Shown here: piece after piece, positions 52,292-62,330 of the stretch | Numbering within the stretch: the first letter of the stretch is position 1 | Layout of the letters: each line of letters opens with the position of its first letter | Source: Fodinibacter luteus | Lineage (GTDB): Bacteria; Actinomycetota; Actinomycetes; Actinomycetales; Dermatophilaceae | DNA length: 64,000 bases | Assembly (NCBI RefSeq): GCF_039541575.1 | Contig: NZ_BAABGM010000011.1 | Coordinates: forward strand, 155,286-219,285 | Direction: 5' to 3' | Notes under the pieces: generated by a model | What the model saw: only the letters and a program-made list of their open reading frames with translations | Databases searched by the model: none | What the model was told of the DNA's origin: nothing | Position numbers and translations under genes: made by a program

Positions 52292-54153
52292 GCGACGATC
52301 CAAGACCCAAACGCCTCCGGGACCCGGTCCACGGATATGTCAACATCCCGGGTGAGCTGACCAACCTAGTGGATTCCCCCTATCTCCAGCGATTGCGGAA
52401 CATTAGCCAGAACTCGCGGGCAGTCGCCGCATACCCCGGCCTCAACGGATCTCGCTTTGAGCACGCACTGGGGACAATGGAGTTCTCTGCGCAAGCTTGG
52501 CGCAACGCATGGAGCAATATCTGGCCTGCCGCCTCTAAGAATGGTCGAGAGAACGACTCAACCCATCTCCAGATGCAGGATCTGTTCCGTGAAGACGTTG
52601 AGAAGACACTCAAGGCTAGCAGGAGAAGAGCAGCAGGCACTTATCCAGCGGACCCGTATCTTGATGACGTGTTTCCGGTTAACCCGAGTGAAAAGCAACA
52701 GCGCGCGTGGCGAGAGGAGTTCTCCCATATTCTTGAGGTGTCGGTGGCAGCAGTTGGACTTCTCCACGACGTCGGCCATCCCCCCTTTTCCCACGTTCTG
52801 GAACCAGCCTTTGAGGCCTACGCGGAGCCGATTCTGGGACGAGAGACACTGAGGCGGTTAAGGAAGCAGGAACGCAACGTCGGTCCTGGGCATGCTCAGT
52901 TTCATGAATTGGCGGGAAGTGAAATTGTCTGGCGTATCCTTAACACGCCGGAGATTGCTCACTCTTTTTCTTCGACGCTCGTTTGGGAGATCTATACCAG
53001 TCGCAAGGGAAACGCTTGGTCCGCAGCAATGCACAGCCTGATTGACGGCGAGATCGACGTCGATCGGCTGGACTACATCTGCCGCGATGCTAAGCGGGCT
53101 GGAGTTGAGTATCACGCAATTGACACCACTAGGCTTCTCAACAGCATAGAACTTCACGCGGATCGCGGCGCTGCCGGCGCCAAGAAGGGCCGGAGCAGGG
53201 GTTGGCTCGTAGGTATTGGTCAGCACGGAATTTCGGCTGTTGAATCTCTTCTAATGCAGAGGGATCAATCGTACCGGTGGATGATATTTCACTCAAAGGC
53301 ACTGCTTGCGGACACTGCTCTATCTCAGGCGTTCGAGATGGCCTTGAGGTACGAAGCCGATAGGAACGTAGAACTCAACTGGTTGGATTATGTGAACCAT
53401 TGGGATGGGATTCACAAGTCATACACGGTTGACGATCATGCAGTAACGACCTGGCTTCGCAGAGTGCTTCAGAGCATGTTCGATGAAGAGCATGAAGACT
53501 ATGAGACGATGCTTCGTTTGGCGCATCTTTGGGATGCGATCGACGATCGAGGCGTCGCATCTTGGAGGAACTACGGTGAGTTCCTTGATGCCGTTGGCCG
53601 GGACTCCGACGCTATCAGGGCAGCCATGGACTCAGCGGCGATCGGGTCAAAGGACGCATTGTTGCGTGTCGTGGATGGCAAGGTGCGCAGGTCGGCGGAC
53701 GGCCAAAGTCATATCCGTCAACCATCCAACGGTTCAGGCCAATCGCTTGCCCAGGAATTTCTGCTATGGATTCAAGATTCTTGGCAAGGGAACCCGTCTG
53801 ACGAAATAAGCGGACGCCCGCGCATCGACCGAGAACTCCAGAAGTTCCTGAATGACCGTCATAAAGAAGTGAACGGCCTTCCCGGCATATGGTTAGTTGC
53901 CCATCGTATGAAATTCAAGGCCATCAAGACGGGCGAGCAACCACTGTCGCTCTGGAACGGAAACAGCAAGGAGGAGTTCCGGTCCCTATCCCCGATCTGG
54001 GATGGGCTGATGCAGTCCAACTCACGGCGCCCAATGATCTGGGCTTGGTTCGTTCCCGAGCCGGCTTCGAGCCCACCGACCCGCGAGGATGTGCAGGCGA
54101 TATTTGTACGAGCCCTCACGGTTTCCATCGCTTCGCAAGGGAGTAGCAATTGA
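52288..54153 (+). CDS. HD-domain phosphohydrolase, dGTPase/SAMHD1-like
   Basis: The 621-residue protein begins with RDPVHGYVNIPGE, typical of SAMHD1-like dNTP triphosphohydrolases. It has HD metal ligands in SRFEHALG (His59), LLHDVGHPPFSH (His160/Asp161) and DGEIDVDRLDYICRDA (about 253-268). The C-terminal 250 residues match nothing I know. Family enzymes hydrolyse dNTPs and some defend against phage by depleting them. Overlaps on both sides tie it to the CYTH and 84-aa proteins. Low GC marks recent transfer. Confidence 0.88.
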   Translation: MSDDPRPKRLRDPVHGYVNIPGELTNLVDSPYLQRLRNISQNSRAVAAYPGLNGSRFEHALGTMEFSAQAWRNAWSNIWPAASKNGRENDSTHLQMQDLFREDVEKTLKASRRRAAGTYPADPYLDDVFPVNPSEKQQRAWREEFSHILEVSVAAVGLLHDVGHPPFSHVLEPAFEAYAEPILGRETLRRLRKQERNVGPGHAQFHELAGSEIVWRILNTPEIAHSFSSTLVWEIYTSRKGNAWSAAMHSLIDGEIDVDRLDYICRDAKRAGVEYHAIDTTRLLNSIELHADRGAAGAKKGRSRGWLVGIGQHGISAVESLLMQRDQSYRWMIFHSKALLADTALSQAFEMALRYEADRNVELNWLDYVNHWDGIHKSYTVDDHAVTTWLRRVLQSMFDEEHEDYETMLRLAHLWDAIDDRGVASWRNYGEFLDAVGRDSDAIRAAMDSAAIGSKDALLRVVDGKVRRSADGQSHIRQPSNGSGQSLAQEFLLWIQDSWQGNPSDEISGRPRIDRELQKFLNDRHKEVNGLPGIWLVAHRMKFKAIKTGEQPLSLWNGNSKEEFRSLSPIWDGLMQSNSRRPMIWAWFVPEPASSPPTREDVQAIFVRALTVSIASQGSSN

Positions 54154-54404
54154 CCACTATCGTTGAGCACAAGATTTCGGACCCGCAGGATGCTGCGCTA
54201 GTTGCTAGACAGTCGAGGCTAGCCAGGACCTTGATAGTGTCGTTCGTGGACGAAGCGGGCGATGCGGGGATTCAGGTGCCTGATCTTTATGACTTGGTGC
54301 GGGGTCCCGTCAAGCGCGAGAGCGGCGCTGACTACTATTGGACTACATTCGAGGCTGACTTGTACTGGCTCAGTCGAGCCGCTCGGCAAGGTCTCTATGG
54401 CTAA
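54150..54404 (+). CDS. Small third protein of the CYTH/HD operon, 84 aa
   Basis: The frame starts at TTG 54150 inside the HD gene's stop codon, strong evidence of coupled translation. It encodes MTTIVEHKISDPQDAALVAR and then a compact helical protein with LYDLVRGPVKRESGADYYWT near the centre. There is no membrane helix or Cys motif. I do not recognise it. Its position suggests a regulator, antitoxin or specificity subunit for the two enzymes. Confidence 0.7.
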   Translation: MTTIVEHKISDPQDAALVARQSRLARTLIVSFVDEAGDAGIQVPDLYDLVRGPVKRESGADYYWTTFEADLYWLSRAARQGLYG

Positions 54405-54575
54405 GATGTAGGCATGCCAGTGGATGTTCCAACCCGGGATGCTTAGGTCGCGAACGCTGCCTATATGGGCGGCTGCCGCGGTTGTCCCCACGGCAGTGGT
54501 CCGTACGGTCCGCGTGGTTGCGTCCCTGGTGTCAACAGGGCCAGTCAAGATTTGCATTCACGTTCGCTGAGACCA

Positions 54576-55142
54576 TCAGGACTGCCTATGGCGGCCCTCC
54601 GGGTCGCGAACAACTCGTCCGTGGGATGTTCCACCGAGCCGCTTCACCCACTCCTCTAGTTCATCCATGATTTGGACGAAGTCCTCGGGACTGAGGTAGA
54701 TCAGCGCCCCGGCTTTGAAGTGGTTTAGGATCTTGCAACGCGCTCCGTTCTTGGCAGTTGAAATCGCGTCATGGTGAACGATGTCGTTGCGCAGCAACCG
54801 CAGATCCCCGAACAGATCCAACGCCCCGTCGTCGCCGGCCAGGAATAGGCGAGGCCGATGGACTTCCTCCCAACGGGAGAACGTTGTAACTATCCATTGC
54901 TGCGTCAGGCGGCGAATCGCCTGCGAGTCGTAGCCGCTCAGTCGGCTCTGCCACTCAGCGCGGGGCCACCCGCCCAGCCACCTTTGAGCCAGACAAATCC
55001 TCAGTGGCGCGTTCTCCGCCTTGGGCGGGAGAGACGCCGTCAAGTCCGGAGAACTGCTCACGAGGCGGACAATCATCGCGAGGTCTGCCAGCGCATCGCT
55101 CATCTCTTGTTCGACTTCTTCGGCGATCTCATAGGGGTTCAT
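54576..55142 (-). CDS. HEPN-like protein (Rx4H motif)
   Basis: This 188-residue, largely helical protein contains LRLLRNDIVHHDA, an Rx4H motif (Arg118, His123) like the RNase site of HEPN toxins. It starts MNPYEIAEEVEQEMSDALAD. The surrounding helices fit a HEPN bundle, but I can assign no named subfamily. It is convergent with the CYTH/HD operon and divergent from the PLD/DEAD helicase. No partner nucleotidyltransferase is adjacent. It could be a toxin or a catalytically silent adaptor. Confidence 0.6.
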   Translation of the reverse strand: MNPYEIAEEVEQEMSDALADLAMIVRLVSSSPDLTASLPPKAENAPLRICLAQRWLGGWPRAEWQSRLSGYDSQAIRRLTQQWIVTTFSRWEEVHRPRLFLAGDDGALDLFGDLRLLRNDIVHHDAISTAKNGARCKILNHFKAGALIYLSPEDFVQIMDELEEWVKRLGGTSHGRVVRDPEGRHRQS

Positions 55143-55349
55143 CTCTGCAGACTAGGCGAGCGGTACTTGCCGCTCTTGTGCATCTCAAGCGCTGGCTCCG
55201 ACAAAAGACACGTCCAACCTCCCGGTGCTCCAATCCGCCAATGGCTGGAGTGAGAGTCCAAGGCTGGAAGAGTTGCGCACTCCAGGGTCGAGGAGACTTC
55301 GTCCCCGAAGCCTGGCAAGCTGCATCGGGTGGACAACGGGGACAGCAGC

Positions 55350-58300
55350 ATGCTTGAGGGGCTTTACGAGAGTCTCATCACCCAAGCACTTGAGAGGCGC
55401 CTTGCGGGCAACCCCAACCTTGACGTTCATCGCGAATCGGTGGACGACGCCGATGCGCCGGACGTCCTGGCGAGGCACGTCCGTGATGTCACTCTGCGCG
55501 CTCTTCGCCACGAGCGGGACGCCGGGAGACGCCTGGCCCTGGTCAACCGGCTCGTCGAGACTCTTGGGGCCAGCGAAGATTCGCTCTCAGCCACAGGCCA
55601 GCTCCTCGCCGTTGCGATGCCGCCTGCCCCTGGGGCCGTCGTCCGTGCGCTGAGTGAGCGTCCATCTACGCCGCTCTCGGATGCCGCGCTGCTCACCAAT
55701 GCCCCAGGTGAGCCAGGTATTGGGCATGAGATCCGCGCTGAACTGGCGAGCGCTGACCGGGTAGACGTCATCATGGCCTTCGTCAAGTGGTACGGCCTGC
55801 GCCTCTTCGAGGACCGACTCAGGTCAGCCCGCGAGCGTGGCGTCCCCCTCCGCCTCATCACGACGACCTACATGGGTGCCACTGAGCGGGAGGCCCTGGA
55901 TCGGCTCGTGAGGGACTTCGGGGCCGAGGTCAAGGTTCAGTACGACGCGCAACGAACACGACTCCATGCGAAGGCCTGGCTCTTTCGTCGCAACACCGGT
56001 TTCGACACGGCTTACGTCGGCTCCAGCAACCTCTCCCGCGCAGCGATGCTCGATGGCGTCGAGTGGAACGTGCGCCTGTCCTCCGTGTCCACACCGCCCT
56101 TGCTGCAGAAGTTCCTCGCGACGTTCGACAGCTACTGGAACGACCCCACCTTCGAGAAGTACGACCCCGACGCCGACCGCGACAAACTCGACGACGCGTT
56201 GGCCGAGGCAGCCGGCACGCGCATCAACGACAGGGTGACCCTAACGCTCTCGGGCCTCGAGGTCCGCCCGTACCCCTACCAACAGGAAATGCTCGACCAA
56301 CTCGAGGTCGAGCGTGTCGTCCATGGCCGGCATCGGAACCTCTTGGTGGCGGCGACCGGTACTGGCAAGACGGTGGTCGCCGCCCTCGACTACCGGCGCC
56401 TCGCCGTCGACGCCCCGACGCTTCCCGGGCTGCTCTTCATTGCGCACCGGCGCGAAATCCTCCAGCAGTCGCTGCGCACCTATCGAGAGGTCCTGGCCGA
56501 CGCGAACTTCGGCGAGCTGTACGTCGATGGACGTCGCCCAGAGCGTTGGGAGCACGTCTTCGCTTCGGTGCAGTCACTGTCGGCGTACGGCATCACCAAC
56601 ATCCCCGCGGGGGCATACCGGATCGTCGTCATCGACGAGTTCCACCACGCAGAGGCGAAGACCTACCGACGCATCCTCGACCACCTCAACCCGCGTGAGC
56701 TTCTTGGTTTGACGGCCACACCCGAACGTGGCGACGGCCTGGACGTGCGCTCCTTCTTCGGTGGACGCACTGCCGCCGAGCTACGACTGTGGGATGCGCT
56801 CAAAGCGGACCTACTGACACCGTTCCACTACTTCGCCGTAGCGGACGGCATGGACATGACCCGGGTGGACTGGAAAGCAGGCGCCTACGACACGGGCGAG
56901 CTGTCCAACCTGTTCACCGGCAATGACGCTCGCGCCCGGATCGTCCTCAAAGCTGTTCGTGACAAGGTTGCCGACCTGGCCGCGATGAAGGCACTGGCGT
57001 TCTGTGTCTCTCGAGACCATGCGCGGTACATGACCCGGGTCTTCAACGAGGCGGGAATCAGAGCAGCGACAGTGCTCGGCGACACAGCATCTGGTGATCG
57101 CGACAACGTGGTGAGAGATCTCCGAGATGGCGCCATACAGGTGGTCTTCACGGTCGACGTGTTCAATGAGGGAGTCGACGTCCCGGCCATCAACACCGTG
57201 CTCTTCCTTCGGCCCACGGAGAGCTCCACCGTGTTTCTGCAGCAGCTTGGACGCGGGCTGCGTCGTGCGAAGGACAAGGCGGTGCTCACCGCACTCGACT
57301 TCGTCGGCCACCACCGCAAGGAGTTCCGCTTCGACCAGCGGTTCCGCGCCATGACGGGCAGCACCCGCGCCGGGCTGGAGCGGGACATCGAGCAAGGCTT
57401 CCCGTTCCTCCCCGCGGGAACGCAGATCGTGCTCGACCGCCAGAGTCAGCAGCTCGTTCTCGACAACATCAGGGATCAGGTCACCAAGCGCTGGCCCAAC
57501 ATCACGTCGGAGTTGCGGGCCCACCCGACAGACGACCTCGGTACGTTCCTCGAGGATTCCGGGGTGGAGTTGGCGGACGTGATCCGCGGTGATCGTTCTT
57601 GGGCTCGCCTTCGCCGCGAGGCCGGCCTGGCGGTGGCTGAGGAGGGCCCACTCGAGATGCGACTGTTGAAGCGGGTACGCGCTCTGTGCCACGTCGACGA
57701 CCGCGAGCGAGCGGACGCCTACCTTGCCTGGCTGCGCGACGACGCAGTGAGCTACGACCGCGCCAACCCCGTTCTCCAGGCCTACGGACGGATGCTGTTC
57801 TTCTCACTGTGGCCGGATGGCGGCGGGTTCGATTCGTACGGCGCCGGACTCGACTCACTCCGACAAGAACGCGCTCTGCGCGAAGACCTGAGAGCAGTGG
57901 TCGAGCTGGGACTCCGGGGTGCCGAGCGCGTCGCTACTCGACTGCACGGTGAACTGGGCATGCGGCCGCTGCGAGTGCACGCCCGGTACACACGGGAAGA
58001 GATCGTCTCGGCGCTCGACTATGTGTCAATCGACGGACGCAAGCCCAACAGCTTCCGTGAGGGGGTTCTCTTCTCGCCTGCGGCGAACGCGGACGCCCTG
58101 CTGGTGACCCTCCACAAGTCCGAGGCCGACTACTCACCGACGACGATGTACCAGGACTACGCGATCAGTCCCGACCTGTTCCACTGGGAATCGCAGTCTG
58201 TGACGTCGATTGCCTCGAAGACCGGTCAGCGCTACCTCAACCATCGCAGCAACGGCAGTCACGTCCTCCTCTTCACCCGTCCCCAGAAGGTCTCCGCATT

Positions 58301-58439
58301 CGGCACTGGCGCGCCGTACCTCTTCCTTGGAGAGGCGGACTATCTGGAGCACCGCGGTGAGCGGCCGATCGCGATCACTTGGCACCTTCGGACTCCTATG
58401 CCCGCTGCTGACTTCGCTGTCGCCAGCGTCGTGCTGTAG
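55350..58439 (+). CDS. PLD nuclease / DEAD helicase / DUF3427 protein
   Basis: The 1029-residue protein has an N-terminal phospholipase-D-type nuclease site (RLHAKAWLF, His206/Lys208; GSSNLS following). A superfamily II helicase follows (ATGTGKTVVAA, VIDEFHHAEA, LTATPERGDG, FLQQLGRGLRR), then a DUF3427-type C-terminal domain (about 720-1029). Such fusions are recurrent in defence islands and restriction-like loci. ATG 55350 is chosen over GTG 55329 because GGGGA lies seven bases upstream. GC returns to the chromosomal average here. Confidence 0.9.
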   Translation: MLEGLYESLITQALERRLAGNPNLDVHRESVDDADAPDVLARHVRDVTLRALRHERDAGRRLALVNRLVETLGASEDSLSATGQLLAVAMPPAPGAVVRALSERPSTPLSDAALLTNAPGEPGIGHEIRAELASADRVDVIMAFVKWYGLRLFEDRLRSARERGVPLRLITTTYMGATEREALDRLVRDFGAEVKVQYDAQRTRLHAKAWLFRRNTGFDTAYVGSSNLSRAAMLDGVEWNVRLSSVSTPPLLQKFLATFDSYWNDPTFEKYDPDADRDKLDDALAEAAGTRINDRVTLTLSGLEVRPYPYQQEMLDQLEVERVVHGRHRNLLVAATGTGKTVVAALDYRRLAVDAPTLPGLLFIAHRREILQQSLRTYREVLADANFGELYVDGRRPERWEHVFASVQSLSAYGITNIPAGAYRIVVIDEFHHAEAKTYRRILDHLNPRELLGLTATPERGDGLDVRSFFGGRTAAELRLWDALKADLLTPFHYFAVADGMDMTRVDWKAGAYDTGELSNLFTGNDARARIVLKAVRDKVADLAAMKALAFCVSRDHARYMTRVFNEAGIRAATVLGDTASGDRDNVVRDLRDGAIQVVFTVDVFNEGVDVPAINTVLFLRPTESSTVFLQQLGRGLRRAKDKAVLTALDFVGHHRKEFRFDQRFRAMTGSTRAGLERDIEQGFPFLPAGTQIVLDRQSQQLVLDNIRDQVTKRWPNITSELRAHPTDDLGTFLEDSGVELADVIRGDRSWARLRREAGLAVAEEGPLEMRLLKRVRALCHVDDRERADAYLAWLRDDAVSYDRANPVLQAYGRMLFFSLWPDGGGFDSYGAGLDSLRQERALREDLRAVVELGLRGAERVATRLHGELGMRPLRVHARYTREEIVSALDYVSIDGRKPNSFREGVLFSPAANADALLVTLHKSEADYSPTTMYQDYAISPDLFHWESQSVTSIASKTGQRYLNHRSNGSHVLLFTRPQKVSAFGTGAPYLFLGEADYLEHRGERPIAITWHLRTPMPAADFAVASVVL

Positions 58440-58477
58440 GCGGGCTGGCCGCCGGCCAGGCCTCCCCTGGCCGGCGG

Positions 58478-61400
58478 TCAACGGCCGAATCCCGGGGCTC
58501 TGCGTCCTGGAGATTGCGGCGGCTGCCGGTCGAGGCGATGCCGAGCGCTCGTGTGCTCGTTGCTGGTCGGGCCTCGCTGTGCCGTGGCGTTGTTCGCGGC
58601 GACAAAGGCCACGTGGATCGCATCGCTCAGGCGGTCGATGTACGGGCCCACATCCGGGTGTCGACGCAACGAGTCAGGCGCGGCCGACAGCCACAGCTTA
58701 GGGCTGATCATTTCGGGCTCGGGGCCGTACCTCGAGACGCTTCGGGCCAGCTCGGCTGCGGGGTCCTCGGAGGCGAGAGGGTCCGCTCTGTCCTGCCACC
58801 AAGTGGCCTGCCGTAGGACCTCGTCGGGGGACTCACCGCCCACCCAGCGGAGCGCGATCTGCCCGAGGAGGCCTGGGTATCCGGGTTGGTCCGAGAGCCC
58901 GGGCATCCACCGTTCGAGTGCCGTGTCGAGCGCCCGCATCTTCATGTCACCGATGACGTGTTGGGCGAGCAGCGGCAGCGCGTCCTCGTACTGCTGGATG
59001 GCGTACGCCAGCTCCCGGGCGGGTTCGAGGGCGCTAGCCCTGGTGGCAGATTCCGCCCGGTCGTCGCGCTCGAGGATCCTGGTGAGCACCTCACGAGGGC
59101 CGCGGTCGGCGGGTAGGTCGAGAGCAATACCGTCCGCGACCGGCTCGGCGTCCGAGAGGTAGAGGTGGTTCCGGTGGCGTCCTCGGGAGAGGGCGACGTA
59201 GAGACCTTGTCGGCTCTCGGTGCCGGCGACCACGGTGTGGGTGGTGTCGACGGTGGTCCCCTGGGCCCCGTGGATGGTGCTGGCGTACCCGAGCTGCACG
59301 TGTTGCCCGACGTAGTCGGCCGGGAGCAAGAGAACCGCGCCAAACTTGCTCGCGTGGCGACCTGCTCGCGCAACGTGGAGGGCGCCATTGCGATCAACGT
59401 CCCGGACGATCCACCGGTCCCCGTTCTTGACCCATGACCCGTCGCCTCCGCGGAGACAGCGGTCGTTGCGTCGCGTGGTGACGACGTCCCCAATGCTGGC
59501 TCGGGTGCCGTCGGCGAGCACCGCCTCCCGATGGGAGCCCGCCGCATGAGCCGCGAGCCGGTCGGCGCGGGCCTGCTCGTTGAGCTCGCGAACCGTGTCG
59601 CGGCTCGCGGCGAGGAGCAGGCTCACCCTGCCGGCAGCGACGTCCGCTCGCCAGGCGTCGAACGCCTGGTGGATGGCGGAGCCGGCATCCCCGACGTGCA
59701 CGCGACCCTGCGCCAGGTAATGATCCAGCGCAGCGGGGTCGCCACTCCGGATGCCGAGCGTCGCCGCCGCCTCGTCCGCGTCGGAGAAGCGGTGGAGTTC
59801 GGTGAGGCGGACGGTTGTCCCCAGCGCACAGCCCTGCTCGGCCAAGTCGCGGAACACGCCGCTCGCGGCGACCGCGGGCAGCTGCTGGTCGTCTCCGACC
59901 AGGCGGACGCTGCCGCCCCGCTCGAGAACATGGTCGACGACTGCCGCGAGGTCCTTCGTCCCCACCATTCCGGCCTCGTCGATGACGACGAGGGTCCGCG
60001 GTCCCACCGGGGGGAAGGCCGCGACCCGGGGGTTGCTCGCGGCGGCGGCCGCACTGTGGAGGAACTTGGTGACGGTCTCGGCGGTGGTGTCGATCGCCTG
60101 CCCAAGCTCCTCTGCTGCGACGGCGGTGGGTGCGAGCCCGATGACCTGCCCGCCACCACCGCGCCAGGCCTTGGCGAGGGTGGCCATCGCGGTGGTCTTG
60201 CCGCTCCCGGCAGGTGCCAGGGCCACCTGAACGCGCACCCCACTCGTGGCGAGAGCCTTGACGAGCTCGGCCTGACCGGCGTCGAGCCCGGCTCCCGCCT
60301 CGGCGCCCCGCCGGAGGGCGAGATCGACGAAGAACTCGGGGACGGCGTATCCGCCGCTCCGTTCAGCGGCCGCGAGAAGCCGTCGCTCGGCCTCCAGGAT
60401 CGCGGCCGACGTGTACGTCCGGCTCCCGTGGACCGTGTAGACCGATGTGCCGTCCGGGCGGCGGAGGAACTCGGGCTCGCCGAGGTCGCGGACGGCAGCC
60501 ACAGGTAGAGACAAACCCTGCGTCACTCGCTCGACAACGTCCCCGACCGCTTCGTCCAGGGACGACAGGGGGATGCCGGCGTACCGGGCCTGGCGGAGGG
60601 CCTCAGCCCGCACGTGCCAGACCTGCCACGTCGACCGGGACGACTCGAGGACGTCGACCACGCGCCTCGCGAGTACGTCCCGGGACGCGTCCCTCCCCCC
60701 ACGGCCCACGTCCCGGCCCCGACCGAACACGGCAGCGACCATGTCGGTGACGGTCGGGTGCCGAGCATCGCCACCGGCGGCCAGGACGGCATCCGCCTGG
60801 CACCGCCACTGGTCGCGCTGCTCGCACAGGCTGCGCGGCTCGTGCTTGTCGGGGCGTGTCTCGAGGTTGGCCTGCTGGGCCAGGGCGAGGGACTCGATCC
60901 GGGTCGGTGCCCGGCCGTGGTCGGCTTGGAAGGCCGCGCCGAGCTCGCGTTGGCGGGCGGTGATGTCGACCCGGCGGGACGACCACATCTCGATGAGGCG
61001 TGGGTCGATGCCGTCGATCTCGCGGACGGGTCGTCGTCCCTGGGGAGAGGGACGTTCGGTGAACCGCACGCCGAGCCGCTCGGTGAGCTCGGCCTCAAGC
61101 CGGGTGTTGTAGTGCTCGGAGGCCATGACCTTGGCCTTGAACACCATCCGGCCGTCGAGGGTGAGCCACTTGCCGCCCTCGCTGGGGAGGGTCTGCACTT
61201 TGTTGGAAATGACGACGTGGGTGTGCAGGTCGGGATCGCCGGCACGGGAGTCGCGGTGGTCGAACGCGGCGGCGACGAGCCCGGTGACCGGCACCTGCCG
61301 GATGCCGGCCTTGCCGACGCGGGTGAACGCTACCTCCCGCTCGAGCAGGCCGATCGTCTCCCGGACCGCTGCCTCGTGGGCGGCCGCGACTTCCCTGGCG

Positions 61401-61990
61401 ACCTCGGGCGTGGTGATCGCCCACAGCGTCGACACGGACTTAACCGGGCTGAATGTCAGGTCGTACCCGGCGACAGGGGTCTGGGCCGGCGTCGACGCGG
61501 TCGCGACGAAACCCGTCAGTTCGGTCTCGTCGCGCGGGGCGCGGCCATTCGTGCGTACGAAGGCGCGGGTGGCGACCTCGGTGCGGATGCCGGCACGCAC
61601 CTCTGTGGGGATGGGGACGTTCCACCGCCGACCCTGGGAGGTGTTGTGCTCACTGAACGCTGCGGCGACCTCCTGGCGCAGGCTGGTCGCAGTGAAGGTG
61701 GGGAAGGCGCGACCGAGGGAACCCCAACCGCGTGCCACGGCATCCGGGTCCTGGGATCGCGGGTGCCGGCCCTGACCGAAGAGGAGCTTCATCTGCTCCT
61801 CGGTGACTTCGTCGCCATCGGCGAGGTCGAGACCGGCGATGCCGCTGGCGAGCCAGCGGCCCGGCGACTCACCCTTCTCTTCGTAGTAGGCGGCCAGCCC
61901 GACCTGGCTTCGCTCGGCGCGGTCGTGAGCGGCAACCTGCCGGGTCAGGTACGTGTACCCGCTCCCGGCGGCGAGCTTGTGCAACGTCAT
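58478..61990 (-). CDS. MobF-family relaxase/TraA helicase
   Basis: This 1170-residue conjugation protein joins an N-terminal MobF relaxase with a C-terminal RecD-like helicase. The relaxase has AGYDLTFSPVKSVSTLWA and metal-binding DPDLHTHVVISNKV. The helicase has Walker A APAGSGKTTAMATL, Walker B LVVIDEAGMVGTKDL and GAQGTTVDTTHTVV. It nicks oriT, stays bound to the strand and unwinds DNA during transfer. ATG 61990 (MTLHKLAAGSGYTYLTRQVA) is preferred over GTG 61993. Upstream DNA up to 62330 is the likely oriT region. Confidence 0.93.
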   Translation of the reverse strand: MTLHKLAAGSGYTYLTRQVAAHDRAERSQVGLAAYYEEKGESPGRWLASGIAGLDLADGDEVTEEQMKLLFGQGRHPRSQDPDAVARGWGSLGRAFPTFTATSLRQEVAAAFSEHNTSQGRRWNVPIPTEVRAGIRTEVATRAFVRTNGRAPRDETELTGFVATASTPAQTPVAGYDLTFSPVKSVSTLWAITTPEVAREVAAAHEAAVRETIGLLEREVAFTRVGKAGIRQVPVTGLVAAAFDHRDSRAGDPDLHTHVVISNKVQTLPSEGGKWLTLDGRMVFKAKVMASEHYNTRLEAELTERLGVRFTERPSPQGRRPVREIDGIDPRLIEMWSSRRVDITARQRELGAAFQADHGRAPTRIESLALAQQANLETRPDKHEPRSLCEQRDQWRCQADAVLAAGGDARHPTVTDMVAAVFGRGRDVGRGGRDASRDVLARRVVDVLESSRSTWQVWHVRAEALRQARYAGIPLSSLDEAVGDVVERVTQGLSLPVAAVRDLGEPEFLRRPDGTSVYTVHGSRTYTSAAILEAERRLLAAAERSGGYAVPEFFVDLALRRGAEAGAGLDAGQAELVKALATSGVRVQVALAPAGSGKTTAMATLAKAWRGGGGQVIGLAPTAVAAEELGQAIDTTAETVTKFLHSAAAAASNPRVAAFPPVGPRTLVVIDEAGMVGTKDLAAVVDHVLERGGSVRLVGDDQQLPAVAASGVFRDLAEQGCALGTTVRLTELHRFSDADEAAATLGIRSGDPAALDHYLAQGRVHVGDAGSAIHQAFDAWRADVAAGRVSLLLAASRDTVRELNEQARADRLAAHAAGSHREAVLADGTRASIGDVVTTRRNDRCLRGGDGSWVKNGDRWIVRDVDRNGALHVARAGRHASKFGAVLLLPADYVGQHVQLGYASTIHGAQGTTVDTTHTVVAGTESRQGLYVALSRGRHRNHLYLSDAEPVADGIALDLPADRGPREVLTRILERDDRAESATRASALEPARELAYAIQQYEDALPLLAQHVIGDMKMRALDTALERWMPGLSDQPGYPGLLGQIALRWVGGESPDEVLRQATWWQDRADPLASEDPAAELARSVSRYGPEPEMISPKLWLSAAPDSLRRHPDVGPYIDRLSDAIHVAFVAANNATAQRGPTSNEHTSARHRLDRQPPQSPGRRAPGFGR

Positions 61991-62330
61991 CACACCCCCC
62001 AATGCCGCGGGGAGGGGAGTTGTGGACAGCGCCGGGTCACGAAGTGCACCAGGTGTGTTCTCAACGCGGTGGCCGTCGGCCTGTTGGTCGAGCGGCGGTG
62101 GTGGGTCGACGACGGGGTGCGGGGCTGGGTCGTGGGCGGTCCGGGCCTCGTCGAGTGGATCCGAGATTTCTTGAACTTTCTCGTCGCGGGGTGTCCACAG
62201 AGAGCAGCTTTCGGGCCTTTGGGGGGTGACCGACGCTTCTCGGCAAGTTATCCACAAGCAGCTTCGGGGGTCGTCAGCCCGATCAGGACGTGACCTACTG
62301 AAGGTCATTCCTCCACGAAAGGAGTCAGAC
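61991..62330. other. Divergent region between relaxase and excisionase, possible oriT/replication site
   Basis: 340 bases without a gene. It contains TTATCCACA (62248-62256), a perfect DnaA box, plus near matches GTGTCCACA (about 62189-62197) and TGTGGACAG (about 62021-62029, reverse). It also holds the small inverted repeat TGACCT-ACTGA-AGGTCA at 62291-62307, just upstream of the xis-like gene. The latter may be its operator; the former suggest plasmid-like replication or transfer initiation. Confidence 0.5.
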
